DNA of 64,000 nt, taken from positions 148,190 through 212,189 of the forward strand of contig NZ_FNMZ01000006.1 of the NCBI RefSeq assembly GCF_900106695.1, read 5' to 3'. The notes below the pieces were generated by a model that saw only the letters and a list, made by a program, of their open reading frames with translations, ran no database searches and had not been told where the DNA came from. This document shows positions 43,548 through 51,306 of this stretch, one piece after another. A program made the translations under genes and the position numbers. Numbering within the stretch: position 1 is the first letter of the stretch; the number at the start of each line of letters is the position of its first letter. The stretch is from Albimonas donghaensis (GTDB taxonomy: Bacteria; Pseudomonadota; Alphaproteobacteria; Rhodobacterales; Rhodobacteraceae).

Positions 43548-43928
43548 TTACCACTGCACATACACCCCCATGGTCTCGCCGGTATCGTCGATCTCACAGG
43601 TCATGGTCCGGGTATTCCGACCGCCGAACCCGTTCCGGGCGCTGACCTCGAACATGTAGGCCCACCGGTTCGGATCGGTGCGGTGCTCCCGGGTCGTGGG
43701 AGGCCACGAGAATTCTCCCGAACTGGGTTCTCTCAACCCGGCACGGACCTGCGTCTGGCAGGCTTCATACCCGGGATATAGCACGAAGTTGATCAGCCCG
43801 GTGACAATCCCCCCGAACAGCAGCCAGACCAGGACCAGCAGCGACCCTCCGGTCATCAGCAGCACGATGATCGCGAAACATCCCTGCACGCAGCCCGCGG
43901 GCTGATCGTCTTCCGAAGCGTTCGTCAC
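43548..43928 (-). CDS. Small membrane protein
   Basis: A 126-residue protein with a Cys-containing N-terminus and one long hydrophobic region (about 16-48) that may form one or two membrane helices. The C-terminal 70 residues are soluble. No family is recognised. Its start overlaps the stop of the XRE regulator (ATGA at 43925-43928), so the two are translationally coupled. Confidence 0.6.
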   Translation of the reverse strand: MTNASEDDQPAGCVQGCFAIIVLLMTGGSLLVLVWLLFGGIVTGLINFVLYPGYEACQTQVRAGLREPSSGEFSWPPTTREHRTDPNRWAYMFEVSARNGFGGRNTRTMTCEIDDTGETMGVYVQW

Positions 43929-44152
43929 GCCTTTTCCCCTCGATCATTCTCGCTGAGCTTTGGCTCGACCTGAACCAGGTCTCCCGCGGTGACCTCTCCA
44001 CGTGTCACCTTGATGATCGCCGCCATTAGGCCGCGCCGCGGCACCACGCGCCCGTTCACCACCCGGGAGATGGTGGCGGGAGTCGTGCCGACGCTTTCGG
44101 CGAAGCGCACCGCTGGAACCCCATTCATCCGCAACCAATCGCCTAGCTTCAT
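43925..44152 (-). CDS. XRE-family helix-turn-helix regulator (small)
   Basis: A 75-residue Cro/CI-type DNA-binding protein. MKLGDWLRMNGVPAVRFAESVGTTPATISRVVNGRVVPRRG gives a complete helix-turn-helix. The ATG at 44152 is chosen because the HTH begins there; the frame extends to 44188 without a site. It is divergent from another XRE regulator (44258) across 105 bases that hold an imperfect inverted repeat (44163-44177), so it probably controls this intergenic promoter. Confidence 0.8.
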   Translation of the reverse strand: MKLGDWLRMNGVPAVRFAESVGTTPATISRVVNGRVVPRRGLMAAIIKVTRGEVTAGDLVQVEPKLSENDRGEKA

Positions 44153-44162
44153 GATTTGCGAA

Positions 44163-44177
44163 TTGCGGTTTTCGTAA
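44163..44177. promoter_or_regulatory. Candidate operator, divergent XRE promoter
   Basis: TTGCGGTTTTCGTAA, an imperfect inverted repeat between two divergent XRE genes. A near copy with perfect symmetry (TTGCG, 5 bases, CGCAA) lies at 45567-45581 upstream of the secreted-protein operon. Confidence 0.4.
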
Positions 44178-44257
44178 CGATTCGTCAATCCCTTCGAGTT
44201 CTTCTCGAAGCCGCGTCGGGGCTGGCGGAGAATTACATTTTATGCAATCCGACTCTC

Positions 44258-44704
44258 ATGGCTGACGCACCCTCCAGAGCCCGGATCGCCTCCACCCTTC
44301 GCAAGGCGAGGGAAGCTCGCGGCATGTCGCTGGACGAGGCGGCCCGGCATCTCGGGATTTCGACCGCATCGCTCTCCCGGATGGAAACCGCGGTCTCCGG
44401 CGTCGCCGCGGATCGGATCGAGGTGCTGGCCAGACTCTATCAGGTCAAGATTCAGGATATCTTCGAAGGACAACTCACCGGGATGCCCGGGATGGTCGAT
44501 CAGGACCGGATGCATGAGGCGGTCCTGCTGGTGCTGGAGACCGCCCGAACGATGCGGGTCAAACCCTCTCCGGCGAAGGTCGCGGACCTGGTCGTGCAGG
44601 TCTACCGTCGGGAGGTCGAACGTCTCCTGGCCGATCCCGGTGCCGCGGTCAGCTTCTCTCCGGCCCAGCACGACGAGTTTGTCCGAACCGCTCTTCGCCC
44701 CTAG
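44258..44704 (+). CDS. XRE-family transcriptional regulator
   Basis: A 148-residue regulator. ARIASTLRKAREARGMSLDEAARHLGISTASLSRMETAVSGVAADRIEVLARLY is a full Cro/CI helix-turn-helix at about 5-60. The remaining 85 residues are helical and may dimerise or bind an effector. The ATG at 44258 (MADAPSR) is preferred over an in-frame start at 44156 that would overlap the divergent operator. It converges on the lipoprotein gene at 44708. Confidence 0.82.
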   Translation: MADAPSRARIASTLRKAREARGMSLDEAARHLGISTASLSRMETAVSGVAADRIEVLARLYQVKIQDIFEGQLTGMPGMVDQDRMHEAVLLVLETARTMRVKPSPAKVADLVVQVYRREVERLLADPGAAVSFSPAQHDEFVRTALRP

Positions 44705-44707
44705 CGA

Positions 44708-45187
44708 TCACCTGCGTCGGCCACCGCCACCGCTGCTGCCGGGGAGATCATGCAGAAACCGAATGCATTCGCGAAGGCTCTCCACGCCCTGAGGAGTCCA
44801 CCCATCCCGGTTCATTGCCTGAACCTCGGTCCGGGCATTCACCGCAGCGCTCCCAACCCGTGCATCGATCCGCCGGGTCTCCGCCTGATGTTGGTCGATG
44901 AAGTCTTGGCCATGCGCCACGATGAAGTGGCCGAACGCGCCCACTGCTCCCGCAAGGTCGTCGTGACTGAGGGGAATCGCCCCTCGCTGAGCCGCTGGAT
45001 CGGCGGCGGAAAGCGCGACGGCGCACAGGGTCGCCTTGACGAAATCATCCTCGCTGATCTCCTCGGAACATCCCGAGAGAGCCATCAGGACCGCCGCGAG
45101 TAGCGAGTTGAACCGAGCAGGTCGCTGAACGGAACCTCGCGGATATCCGGCGGGACCCCATCCAAACCAATCCCGGAGGCCGATCAT
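44708..45187 (-). CDS. Predicted lipoprotein
   Basis: A 159-residue protein. After an unusually long N-terminal region, RFNSLLAAVLMALSGCSEE forms a hydrophobic helix ending in a lipobox (LSGC), so the mature protein would be anchored by the lipidated Cys near residue 40. The mature part is hydrophilic and ends in Gly/Arg. The ATG at 45187 overlaps the stop of the secreted protein (ATGA). A later start within the frame would give a more normal signal peptide. Confidence 0.55.
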   Translation of the reverse strand: MIGLRDWFGWGPAGYPRGSVQRPARFNSLLAAVLMALSGCSEEISEDDFVKATLCAVALSAADPAAQRGAIPLSHDDLAGAVGAFGHFIVAHGQDFIDQHQAETRRIDARVGSAAVNARTEVQAMNRDGWTPQGVESLRECIRFLHDLPGSSGGGGRRR

Positions 45188-45510
45188 CGGCGGAGGGCCT
45201 GTTCGCACAGCGCAAGCCACCGACCGTCCCGCAGCGCCGCACCCAAAGCGTCCGGATTTTGATATGCGACCTGCACGGATTCACGGAGGAAACTCCACAG
45301 CCGAGCATCGAGATTATAGGCGGATTCGATGACGCTCTCCGCAGCCGAGAGCGGCAACCCCTGCTGGCCATAGCCGATCGCGGCTTCCACCGCGGGTTGG
45401 TAGGCGCTGCACATGCTGCGTCCGATCTGTGCGAGCACCACCGACCCCTCTTCGGCACCCGCGGGTCCCGCCGCCATCACCACCACCACCACGCAAATCA
45501 TCCAACGCAT
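45184..45510 (-). CDS. Small secreted protein
   Basis: A 108-residue protein with a clear signal peptide (MRWMICVVVVVMAAGPAGA, cleavage at AGA-E) and a helical mature domain of about 88 residues with two cysteines. GGGAGGGG lies before the ATG. It is coupled to the lipoprotein gene by an ATGA overlap, so the two may form an envelope pair. A TTGCG-N5-CGCAA palindrome lies 57 bases upstream. Confidence 0.65.
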   Translation of the reverse strand: MRWMICVVVVVMAAGPAGAEEGSVVLAQIGRSMCSAYQPAVEAAIGYGQQGLPLSAAESVIESAYNLDARLWSFLRESVQVAYQNPDALGAALRDGRWLALCEQALRR

Positions 45511-45566
45511 GACCCCTCCCACGCAAAACCCACAACCGGATCGACACTCAGTTCAATATTTACGTA

Positions 45567-45581
45567 TTGCGGATTTCGCAA
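45567..45581. promoter_or_regulatory. Candidate operator upstream of secreted protein/lipoprotein pair
   Basis: TTGCGGATTTCGCAA, a perfect TTGCG/CGCAA inverted repeat differing from the site at 44163-44177 at two positions. Confidence 0.4.
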
Positions 45582-45719
45582 GATTCTCCCTGTCATCCGC
45601 GTCACCGACAGGCACATCCTGCAACGACCACGATCATTGAATAGGATCGGCGCACGAGGGCGTCGACGGGAACCGGATGTTCGCCGCGCAGGGCCTGGAC
45701 TATGGCTAGGGAGGGAAAG

Positions 45720-45935
45720 TTGACTGACGGCACCGCGACGTGGCTCGCCGGGAACGAATGGCTGCAGTCGCGCTGGGCAGGGATGACGAACCAGCAGAAG
45801 CTGGTCTGGACCGCAAGGCGAACACCCTCTCTCCGAGCCCTGCATCGTGAGAGCGGGTCTCTGGGGGTCTCCCGACTCGGCCAAAGGGCGGTGGATCGCC
45901 TAGCGACCCTTGATGATGAGGCCGACGAGCACTGA
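45720..45935 (+). CDS. Possible small protein with TTG start
   Basis: A 71-residue Arg/Glu-rich, helical product (LTDGTATWLAGNEWLQSRW...). A strong AGGGAGGGAAAG site lies directly before a TTG at 45720; an ATG at 45702 is also in frame. No family is recognised. It occupies a gap between the secreted-protein gene and the ADP-ribosyltransferase-like gene. Confidence 0.35.
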   Translation: MTDGTATWLAGNEWLQSRWAGMTNQQKLVWTARRTPSLRALHRESGSLGVSRLGQRAVDRLATLDDEADEH

Positions 45936-46031
45936 CACCCCCGTCGGCCCACTCAGTGCCAGTCCAATGCGTGGCGGCGGCACCGGGACGCCCCCGATGC
46001 CGCCGCTGTTCAGCTTCTGATGCGATGAACC

Positions 46032-46805
46032 TCAGGAGGCAGTCACCCCTTCCGTGATGACGATGGCAGGGCCGCCATTCCACTCAGAGTCCCTAGGATA
46101 AACCCGAGCTTCGCTGCAGCCCATCTCGACCACCTCGACCGACGTGGGGCGGACGACGACTTCATGGTCATAAGCGAAGACCGTGAAGACGTCGGACTTG
46201 CGCACGGTCGCCCGGATCACGAGGGGATCGCCTCCGTTCCGGAACGCGAACCACCGAGCCACGCCCTCATGGGTGGTGAAGGACATGCCCTTCGCGGCGA
46301 TGTCCAGATCAATGTCCGAAACCCCGCGCCACACGACGAACTCGTCCGGCAAGGCGTCGAAGAAATCCCGATCCCGTTCGTCTCCGTCTTCGCCGTTCGA
46401 CAAAAGCTCCCGAGGACTCTCGATCTGCGTCGGTCGCATCCGACGAGCGAATTCGAGAGCCCACTGGTTCGTGTTGGCCGGGACAGTTCCCGCGGACTCG
46501 TGGCTGCGAGTCAGCCCGTCCTTCCACACTCCCCAGCACGCCCGCCGCATGGCAGCGGCATGCAGGGGGTTGCTGCGCCGTCCCGGCAACTTTGCGAAGT
46601 CGAGCAGCGGCAGGTGGGCGTTATGGATAGACCCATCCCTACCTGCGGTGTGGATCATGATCTCCCGGATGTCCCGGTAAATCTGATCCGAATCGAGCCG
46701 CGGCGAGTAGGCATTCAACCTGAGCGCCGCCTCCCGGGCCTCCTGAGCATTGGTGTATCGTGCGAGATCGCTGAGCGCTCGCTGCTGCGTCATAGTGAAA
46801 GACAT
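46032..46805 (-). CDS. Putative ADP-ribosyltransferase-fold protein
   Basis: A 257-residue protein with a GAGGAAAC ribosome binding site. The C-terminal half has the order of motifs of arginine-type (R-S-E) ADP-ribosyltransferases: FVVWRGV with Arg160, GMSFTTHEGVARWFAF with Ser175 and Thr177, and FAYDHEVVVRP with Glu215, where an acidic residue (Asp213) sits two before the Glu as in the E-x-E motif. The N-terminal 130 residues are helical. Such enzymes move ADP-ribose from NAD+ to protein or nucleic acid and serve as toxins or phage-defence effectors. No antitoxin is evident beside it. Assignment rests on motif order only. Confidence 0.5.
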   Translation of the reverse strand: MSFTMTQQRALSDLARYTNAQEAREAALRLNAYSPRLDSDQIYRDIREIMIHTAGRDGSIHNAHLPLLDFAKLPGRRSNPLHAAAMRRACWGVWKDGLTRSHESAGTVPANTNQWALEFARRMRPTQIESPRELLSNGEDGDERDRDFFDALPDEFVVWRGVSDIDLDIAAKGMSFTTHEGVARWFAFRNGGDPLVIRATVRKSDVFTVFAYDHEVVVRPTSVEVVEMGCSEARVYPRDSEWNGGPAIVITEGVTAS

Positions 46806-47255
46806 TTTAGTTTCCTCGTTGTAACAGATTCGACGGCAACCAGTATACTTTCGGGCAAACGTAAGTCACCGCAGGTGCATCTTAGCATATATATTGCATC
46901 TTGTAAAGCTTTTTTCGAAAATTTTTTTGCCATCCGCCCTCTGTCCGAATTTTTCATTGTAAAATTGATAATGTGATTGGCGAGCGAGGCTGTCTCGCGT
47001 GGCATCTGCCGTGTTCCGGTTGGAAATCAAAATACAAATCAAATTCGTAATCGTGCGCATCGCTAGCGCTCGGGTGACTCCCACAAAGCCGAGCCTGGGC
47101 AAGTCCCGATACGCGCGGTGCATCAATACGGAACCTGTCGAAAACGTATCGTCCCCGACAGACCAGGTCGCTCGCGCAATTTATCGCTAGATCGAAGACA
47201 TCGTTGCACCTACATGGCCATAACCACGAGGGCTTGACCAACTAGGACTTTGAAA
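46806..47255. other. AT-rich divergent intergenic region
   Basis: 450 bases between the ADP-ribosyltransferase-like gene and the chimeric gene at 47256. It is strongly AT-rich near 46880-46980 and probably carries both promoters. No gene is supported. Confidence 0.45.
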
Positions 47256-48167
47256 ATGGAAATTTACATATCCGACGACTCCTGCTTCTCCTCCCGCAGT
47301 CGCGCAATTAGGGATGCGAGACTCAAAGCCACTGACGGAGGGATCGACCGCGTCCTCGGGAAGGGCAAACGGTTTGCCCCGGGATTCAAGAGGATGGCGC
47401 GAGGCGACCACGAGGGAATCCTGCAATTGCCTTATCTGCGGCATGACCTTGAGGCGCTGAGGAGAATTCTCAATGCGCTGGACAGGGACCCCCGGCATGC
47501 AGGGGCCGATGATCTGATCAAGATGTTCAAAGACAACCCGAGTGTGAATGGATACGACTCCATCCTCTGCCCCATCGCACGACAGGTCCGCTGCCTAGAC
47601 CTCCAGACGGGTGCCATTCGGTATTTCTACCCGGAAGTCCGAGGCCAGCTTTCCCTCGTGACGATCATCATGGGGTTCGCCGAGAGCCTCGACGCCCTCG
47701 AAATCAAACTGGCCGAGGCCAGATCGTCCATGGACCAGATCGCAAAGGTTGTGACGAAGGCCGGTCGGGGCCTCGTAGCGTTCGGGGCGTTCGAACCGGA
47801 CCTGAGGAGCGAAAGTGAATTAAACGAGAGGCGGGACCTCGCCAGGGCGAAGGCCGAGCTTGGCTGGGATGTCGACCTGATGAGCGACGAGGAATGGGCG
47901 TTCTTCGCGCCCTTCGTGATCGAGACCGGTGCTAAGCGGGGCCGTCCCCCGAAAGATCACCGCCAGGTTCTGGACTACGAGTTCTGGATCGCCCGAACCG
48001 TCTCGGCCTGGCTGGACCTGCCGGACAGCTTCGGTCCCTGGGCCTCAGTCTACCGCCAGTTCCGACGATGGGCCCTGGCCGGGGTCTGGGACCTGATCCT
48101 GGAGGCCCTGATTGAGGCCGACGGACCGCCCGCCCGCGTCCTGCTTGCCCAAAAACGCCCCCGATAG
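47256..48167 (+). pseudogene. Truncated paralogue of the 42113 protein fused to an IS5-type transposase fragment
   Basis: A 303-codon frame in two parts. Residues 1 to about 208 are paralogous to the 42113-43351 product (ILNALDRDPRHAGADDLIKMF, YDSILCPIARQVRCLDLQTGAIRYFYPEVRGQL, VAFGAFEPDLRS). After GWDVD the homology stops and an in-frame IS5-family (DUF4096) transposase N-terminus follows: MSDEEWAFFAPFVIETGAKRGRPPKDHRQVLDYEFWIARTVSAWLDLPDSFGPWASVYRQFRRWALAGVW. The transposase catalytic domain is missing. The ATG at 47256 follows AGGAC; a TTG at 47250 is also in frame. A chimera like this may still be translated, but neither half is complete. Confidence 0.7.
47880..48167 (+). mobile_element. 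IS5-family transposase fragment
   Basis: DUF4096-type N-terminal part of an IS5/IS427-group transposase, about 95 codons, with the rest lost. Inverted terminal repeats of an intact IS are not recognisable. Confidence 0.7.
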
Positions 48168-48196
48168 TGTCCATCATCCCTTCAAGGACACTATCG
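48162..48196. repeat. 11-bp perfect inverted repeat
   Basis: CGATAGTGTCC (48162-48172) and GGACACTATCG (48186-48196) with a 13-base loop, spanning the end of the transposase fragment. It may be a terminator stem or a remnant of an IS end. Confidence 0.6.
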
Positions 48197-48242
48197 ACAC
48201 TTCAGCAGACCCGGCAGAGCAGCGAGGCCGGACGCTTACAAA

Positions 48243-48292
48243 TCACCCCTGGTCGAACTGCTCGATCCGATCCAGCCCATGCGTCCCTAGCC
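48243..48292 (-). pseudogene. C-terminal remnant of a copy of the 50220 membrane protein
   Basis: On the minus strand it encodes GLGTHGLDRIEQFDQG and a stop, nearly identical to the last codons of the gene at 50220-50753 (RLGTHGIDRIEQFDQG). The rest of the copy is missing. Confidence 0.6.
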
Positions 48293-48330
48293 CGGACCGT
48301 CGGGCGCGCCCTGATGCATGATCCGGGCTA
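48288..48330 (-). terminator. Inverted repeat at the end of the PLD nuclease gene
   Basis: TAGCCCGGA (48288-48296) and TCCGGGCTA (48322-48330), a perfect 9-bp stem overlapping the PLD gene stop codon. No T-run. Confidence 0.35.
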
Positions 48331-49644
48331 GTCACCGGCTACAAAGTGCTCCACATCAAAACCTAACAACCGGATACCGCGAATGGAGCGATTATTGAAT
48401 GGAGGACGTTTGGCGTCTCCCCAACCGAGTAACTCCATGACACAGGCTTCACCGAACCCGCTGAGCTTATAGCTGCCGTATACGCAGTCATAGGCACGCT
48501 CAATCGCATCGCCGGAGCCTGCCAGGAGATAGCGAACTGTTCGCACTACGGCCTCGAGCGTGTTTTCCTTCTGGAAGTCGATGCGCAGCCTTTCGAGGCC
48601 GGTCAGGTTCTCCCCGATATCCTTGGAAACAAAGCGCAAGCGTTCCAAAAAGGCGTGGCAGCCTGTCAGGTGTCGAAAAAGATCGTCAAAACTTAATTGT
48701 TCCAACTCGCTCGGATCGCAGAGGAAAGTCCGTATGTTCGCGATGTTTTCGATCTCTTTAGATGCTTGATACATATCGCTTTTCGCAATGTCTTTTTCGG
48801 ATTGCCAGACCTGCACGTATTCGGCAATCCGCGCTGCCCGATCCTTCGGATCGTTGAGCAGCGACGTCTCACGCCAACCACCGCCGCTGCCTTGTGTTAG
48901 ACGCAGCCATCCGAGGAATCTTCCCATTTCGATCTGGGGGTCCTGGCCTGCATATTCTGGTCGACCAAAGCCATGCTGTTGGGCGACTTCGAGAACTTCG
49001 TGGTGCGCAGGCACCAAGACTTCGTCATATTTCCTGCGAAACGTTTGGATGAATGTGCGCTCTTTAGATTTTTTTTCGCTGCCAACGACGACGCTCTTGG
49101 GGGCAGCAGGCTTCACGAATTTGTGGATGAATTTCTCGAAGGCGTCCTCATCTTGGGGTTTTTCCTTCGATTTGAACGCCTTTTCATATTCACGGAGCAC
49201 TTCTTCGTTCAAAACGTCTGCGTCGCTCCACAAGTCGTCAAACAGGCCAGGCAGCGAGTGGAAAGCCTCATCCCGACCCTGCCTTAATAGAATTGAAAGT
49301 TCCCGATTTGATTTAAGGCCGCTATCAGTGAGGTTGGCAGACCCAATAAGCGCGATATCGTCGACGATATACAGCTTCATATGGAACCTGGCGGCGGTGA
49401 AATACCGGGTTTTGACCCGTGGGTTCTCAAGGGCTTTCCTAAGTGCATCCGGTGTTGTGATCGGAGAAAACCGGACGATCAGACGAACATCACACCCTTT
49501 GTCGGTCAGAGCCCTGATGGGATCATTTGTCGTGAAGAACGGCGCAGCCAGCAGCCCCGATCTGGGGTGCGGTCCTGTGTTCATAAAAAAATTGATGGTG
49601 AACCCCGTTGCGCCCGTGTTTGCGTATAATTCTGAAAGCGCCAT
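48328..49644 (-). CDS. Phospholipase D-family nuclease-like protein
   Basis: A 438-residue protein. Residues 85-106 hold an HKD-type motif, FHMKLYIVDD...LIGSANLTDSG, with His88, Lys90, Asp95 and Ser-x-Asn 102-104. Only one HKD motif is present, so it should act as a dimer, like Nuc and BfiI-type nucleases. Residues 110-350 are helical and charged. The C-terminus (ELLGWGDAKRPPFNNRSIRGIRLLGFDVEHF) resembles a domain found at the end of restriction- and defence-related proteins. A single-gene anti-phage or restriction nuclease is likely. The first ATG is near AT-rich DNA; no strong ribosome binding site is seen. Confidence 0.75.
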   Translation of the reverse strand: MALSELYANTGATGFTINFFMNTGPHPRSGLLAAPFFTTNDPIRALTDKGCDVRLIVRFSPITTPDALRKALENPRVKTRYFTAARFHMKLYIVDDIALIGSANLTDSGLKSNRELSILLRQGRDEAFHSLPGLFDDLWSDADVLNEEVLREYEKAFKSKEKPQDEDAFEKFIHKFVKPAAPKSVVVGSEKKSKERTFIQTFRRKYDEVLVPAHHEVLEVAQQHGFGRPEYAGQDPQIEMGRFLGWLRLTQGSGGGWRETSLLNDPKDRAARIAEYVQVWQSEKDIAKSDMYQASKEIENIANIRTFLCDPSELEQLSFDDLFRHLTGCHAFLERLRFVSKDIGENLTGLERLRIDFQKENTLEAVVRTVRYLLAGSGDAIERAYDCVYGSYKLSGFGEACVMELLGWGDAKRPPFNNRSIRGIRLLGFDVEHFVAGD

Positions 49645-50219
49645 TGCCGAGCCTATCCATTTGTATGTGAAATATTGCGGCTATCCAAATGAAACACCTC
49701 AGGACCAGGAGCCGCCTTCTATCGGGTCTAAAATGGCGCTTCCCGCTGATCGATCGGGATTTTTTGAGGCAGGCTCCCGAACTACGCTGCGCTAGGAATG
49801 GACGGAAGCTCAGGGCCGATCAAGCTCATTTCAGCCAACACCCCGAAAGTCTGAAAGGTCCGCTGAGCTTGCCAGCGCTGGGTCGTGGCCTTCGCAGCAG
49901 CCGCGAACGGCAGCTATCGGGTGCGTCAATGTCGACTCACGCGGCACGCCAACGTCTGCATGGGGACGAAAGTGACCTTTCAGGGTAGAAGCTCGCGGAT
50001 TTCGTGCGCGGCGTCCAGGTATGTTCGGGCAGGACCAGAGCGCTCCTGTGAAACTCCTCGACGCGCCGGAGGACCGTATCGCGAACTTCGCCCCCCCCCC
50101 AACGGCACCGCCCCCCCTTTCCCCCGGTGGTGACGCGGTGACGGGGGTTCTATATCTTTGAATTCGAGAGATTCTGGCGTCCGCGTTGGACCAATCAGCC
50201 ACCCCACGTCCCGGCGGGA
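49645..50219. other. 575-base non-coding stretch
   Basis: No gene is supported on either strand. A run of C (50089-50100) and a second C-run near 50111 make a low-complexity patch that could be unstable. Confidence 0.45.
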
Positions 50220-50753
50220 TCACCCCTGATCGAACTGCTCGATCCGATCTATCCCATGCGTTCCTAGCCTGATCAGACCAAGCCGACCGGCCTGCAGATG
50301 GAGTTGGTCAAGCTGGTCCCGATGATCCCAGACCCATTCCCGTCGACCGTGGGGGCTCATCCGGTTCCATCGGGTTTCGATCCACGGATGCTGATCAAAC
50401 CGGTTATCTTGGGCGATCTGCTCGATCTGGCGGAGCAGATCATCGGTTCGCATCTGGCCCAGTCGGTCCAGTGCTCCCGCGGTGACCCGCATCCGAACCC
50501 ACCTGGTCGAGCCAAAGCCCAGGATGGTCAGCAGAGGAACGATCACCCCCATTTGGATCAGATCGATCCGGGTGAGTGCGGGAAGATCAGCCATGATGAT
50601 CTCCCCAAGGAGGTCGATCAAACCGAGGATCGACCAGAGCAGGACCATCCCCAGCAGGACCCCGAGGCCCGCACTGAACCACCTCAGCAGGGGTCTTTGA
50701 TGGAACCACCCGAGGAGCAGACCCGCGAGAAGGGGAAGAACCAAGATCACCAT
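50220..50753 (-). CDS. Membrane protein of unknown function
   Basis: A 177-residue protein with three hydrophobic segments in the first 85 residues (VILVLPLLAGLLLGWF, LLRWFSAGLGVLLGMVLLWSILGLIDLLG, LIQMGVIVPLLTILGFG) and a soluble Arg/Asp/Trp-rich C-terminus. I do not recognise it. Its last 16 codons recur as a remnant at 48243-48292, so this gene or its 3' end has been duplicated within the island. Confidence 0.6.
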   Translation of the reverse strand: MVILVLPLLAGLLLGWFHQRPLLRWFSAGLGVLLGMVLLWSILGLIDLLGEIIMADLPALTRIDLIQMGVIVPLLTILGFGSTRWVRMRVTAGALDRLGQMRTDDLLRQIEQIAQDNRFDQHPWIETRWNRMSPHGRREWVWDHRDQLDQLHLQAGRLGLIRLGTHGIDRIEQFDQG

Positions 50754-50909
50754 GGGGAAACCGCCGTTGAATGAATCAAAGAATCCCGAGGGCCGATGCC
50801 GTCGGAGTTGGACCGGATCATGATGGGGGATCGGGCCAATCGATCAGGGTTCGAGGGGAAGCATTCGTGATCGCAAAGATATGGAACCCCCGTCACCCTG
50901 GTTACCGCG

Positions 50910-51077
50910 TCACCCCTCGGGAACCGGTTCCATCTCGGGTAGCTCCCGATACCATTGCTCGACCGCTTGCCCGAGCAGTTCCCCCAAGGGGATTCCGGAG
51001 GTCTCTTTGACCTCCCGCAATCGGTCCAAAGCCCGCTCGGGAATTCTTCGAACCGTCCACTTCTCCACCATATGCAT
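50910..51077 (-). CDS. Ribbon-helix-helix (CopG/Arc-like) small DNA-binding protein
   Basis: A 55-residue protein that starts MHMVEKWTVRRIPERALDRL and continues REVKETSGIPLGELLGQAVEQWYRELPEMEPVPEG. A beta-strand (WTVRRI) followed by two helices with a Gly-Ile-Pro turn is the ribbon-helix-helix pattern of CopG, Arc and antitoxins. A perfect AGGAGG lies at 51083-51088, before ATG 51077. There is no clear toxin partner. It may repress its own promoter or the recombinase upstream on the other strand. Confidence 0.6.
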   Translation of the reverse strand: MHMVEKWTVRRIPERALDRLREVKETSGIPLGELLGQAVEQWYRELPEMEPVPEG

Positions 51078-51306
51078 ATGCGTCCTCCTATGGGTCAGGA
51101 GTATTTATGCGTCGTAATGGATGATATCCACAGAATCTAGACCAGATGTAGAGTCCGTTAAACCTTCATTTGTCGGACGCCACTTTGGACTCCACAAATT
51201 AGACTGATACCGATATCAGATGTGTTCGTAAAACCCGTGCGATTCACTTCAGTCCGTCTGGGGTTTCCGCACAGCCATTTCCGCACATCCGATCCGGGAG
51301 GCTCCG

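Noticed and set aside
45706..46083. 125-codon minus-strand frame
   Set aside because: It overlaps the 3' end of the ADP-ribosyltransferase-like gene on the same strand and has an unnatural His/Arg/Ser-rich product and no ribosome binding site.
46790..47005. 71-codon minus-strand frame in the AT-rich gap
   Set aside because: It overlaps the start of the ADP-ribosyltransferase-like gene, has no ribosome binding site and no recognisable sequence.
50089..50118. Phase-variable homopolymer tract
   Set aside because: The C-runs lie in non-coding DNA with no gene start within a sensible distance, so a switching function has no support; a sequencing-length error is as likely.
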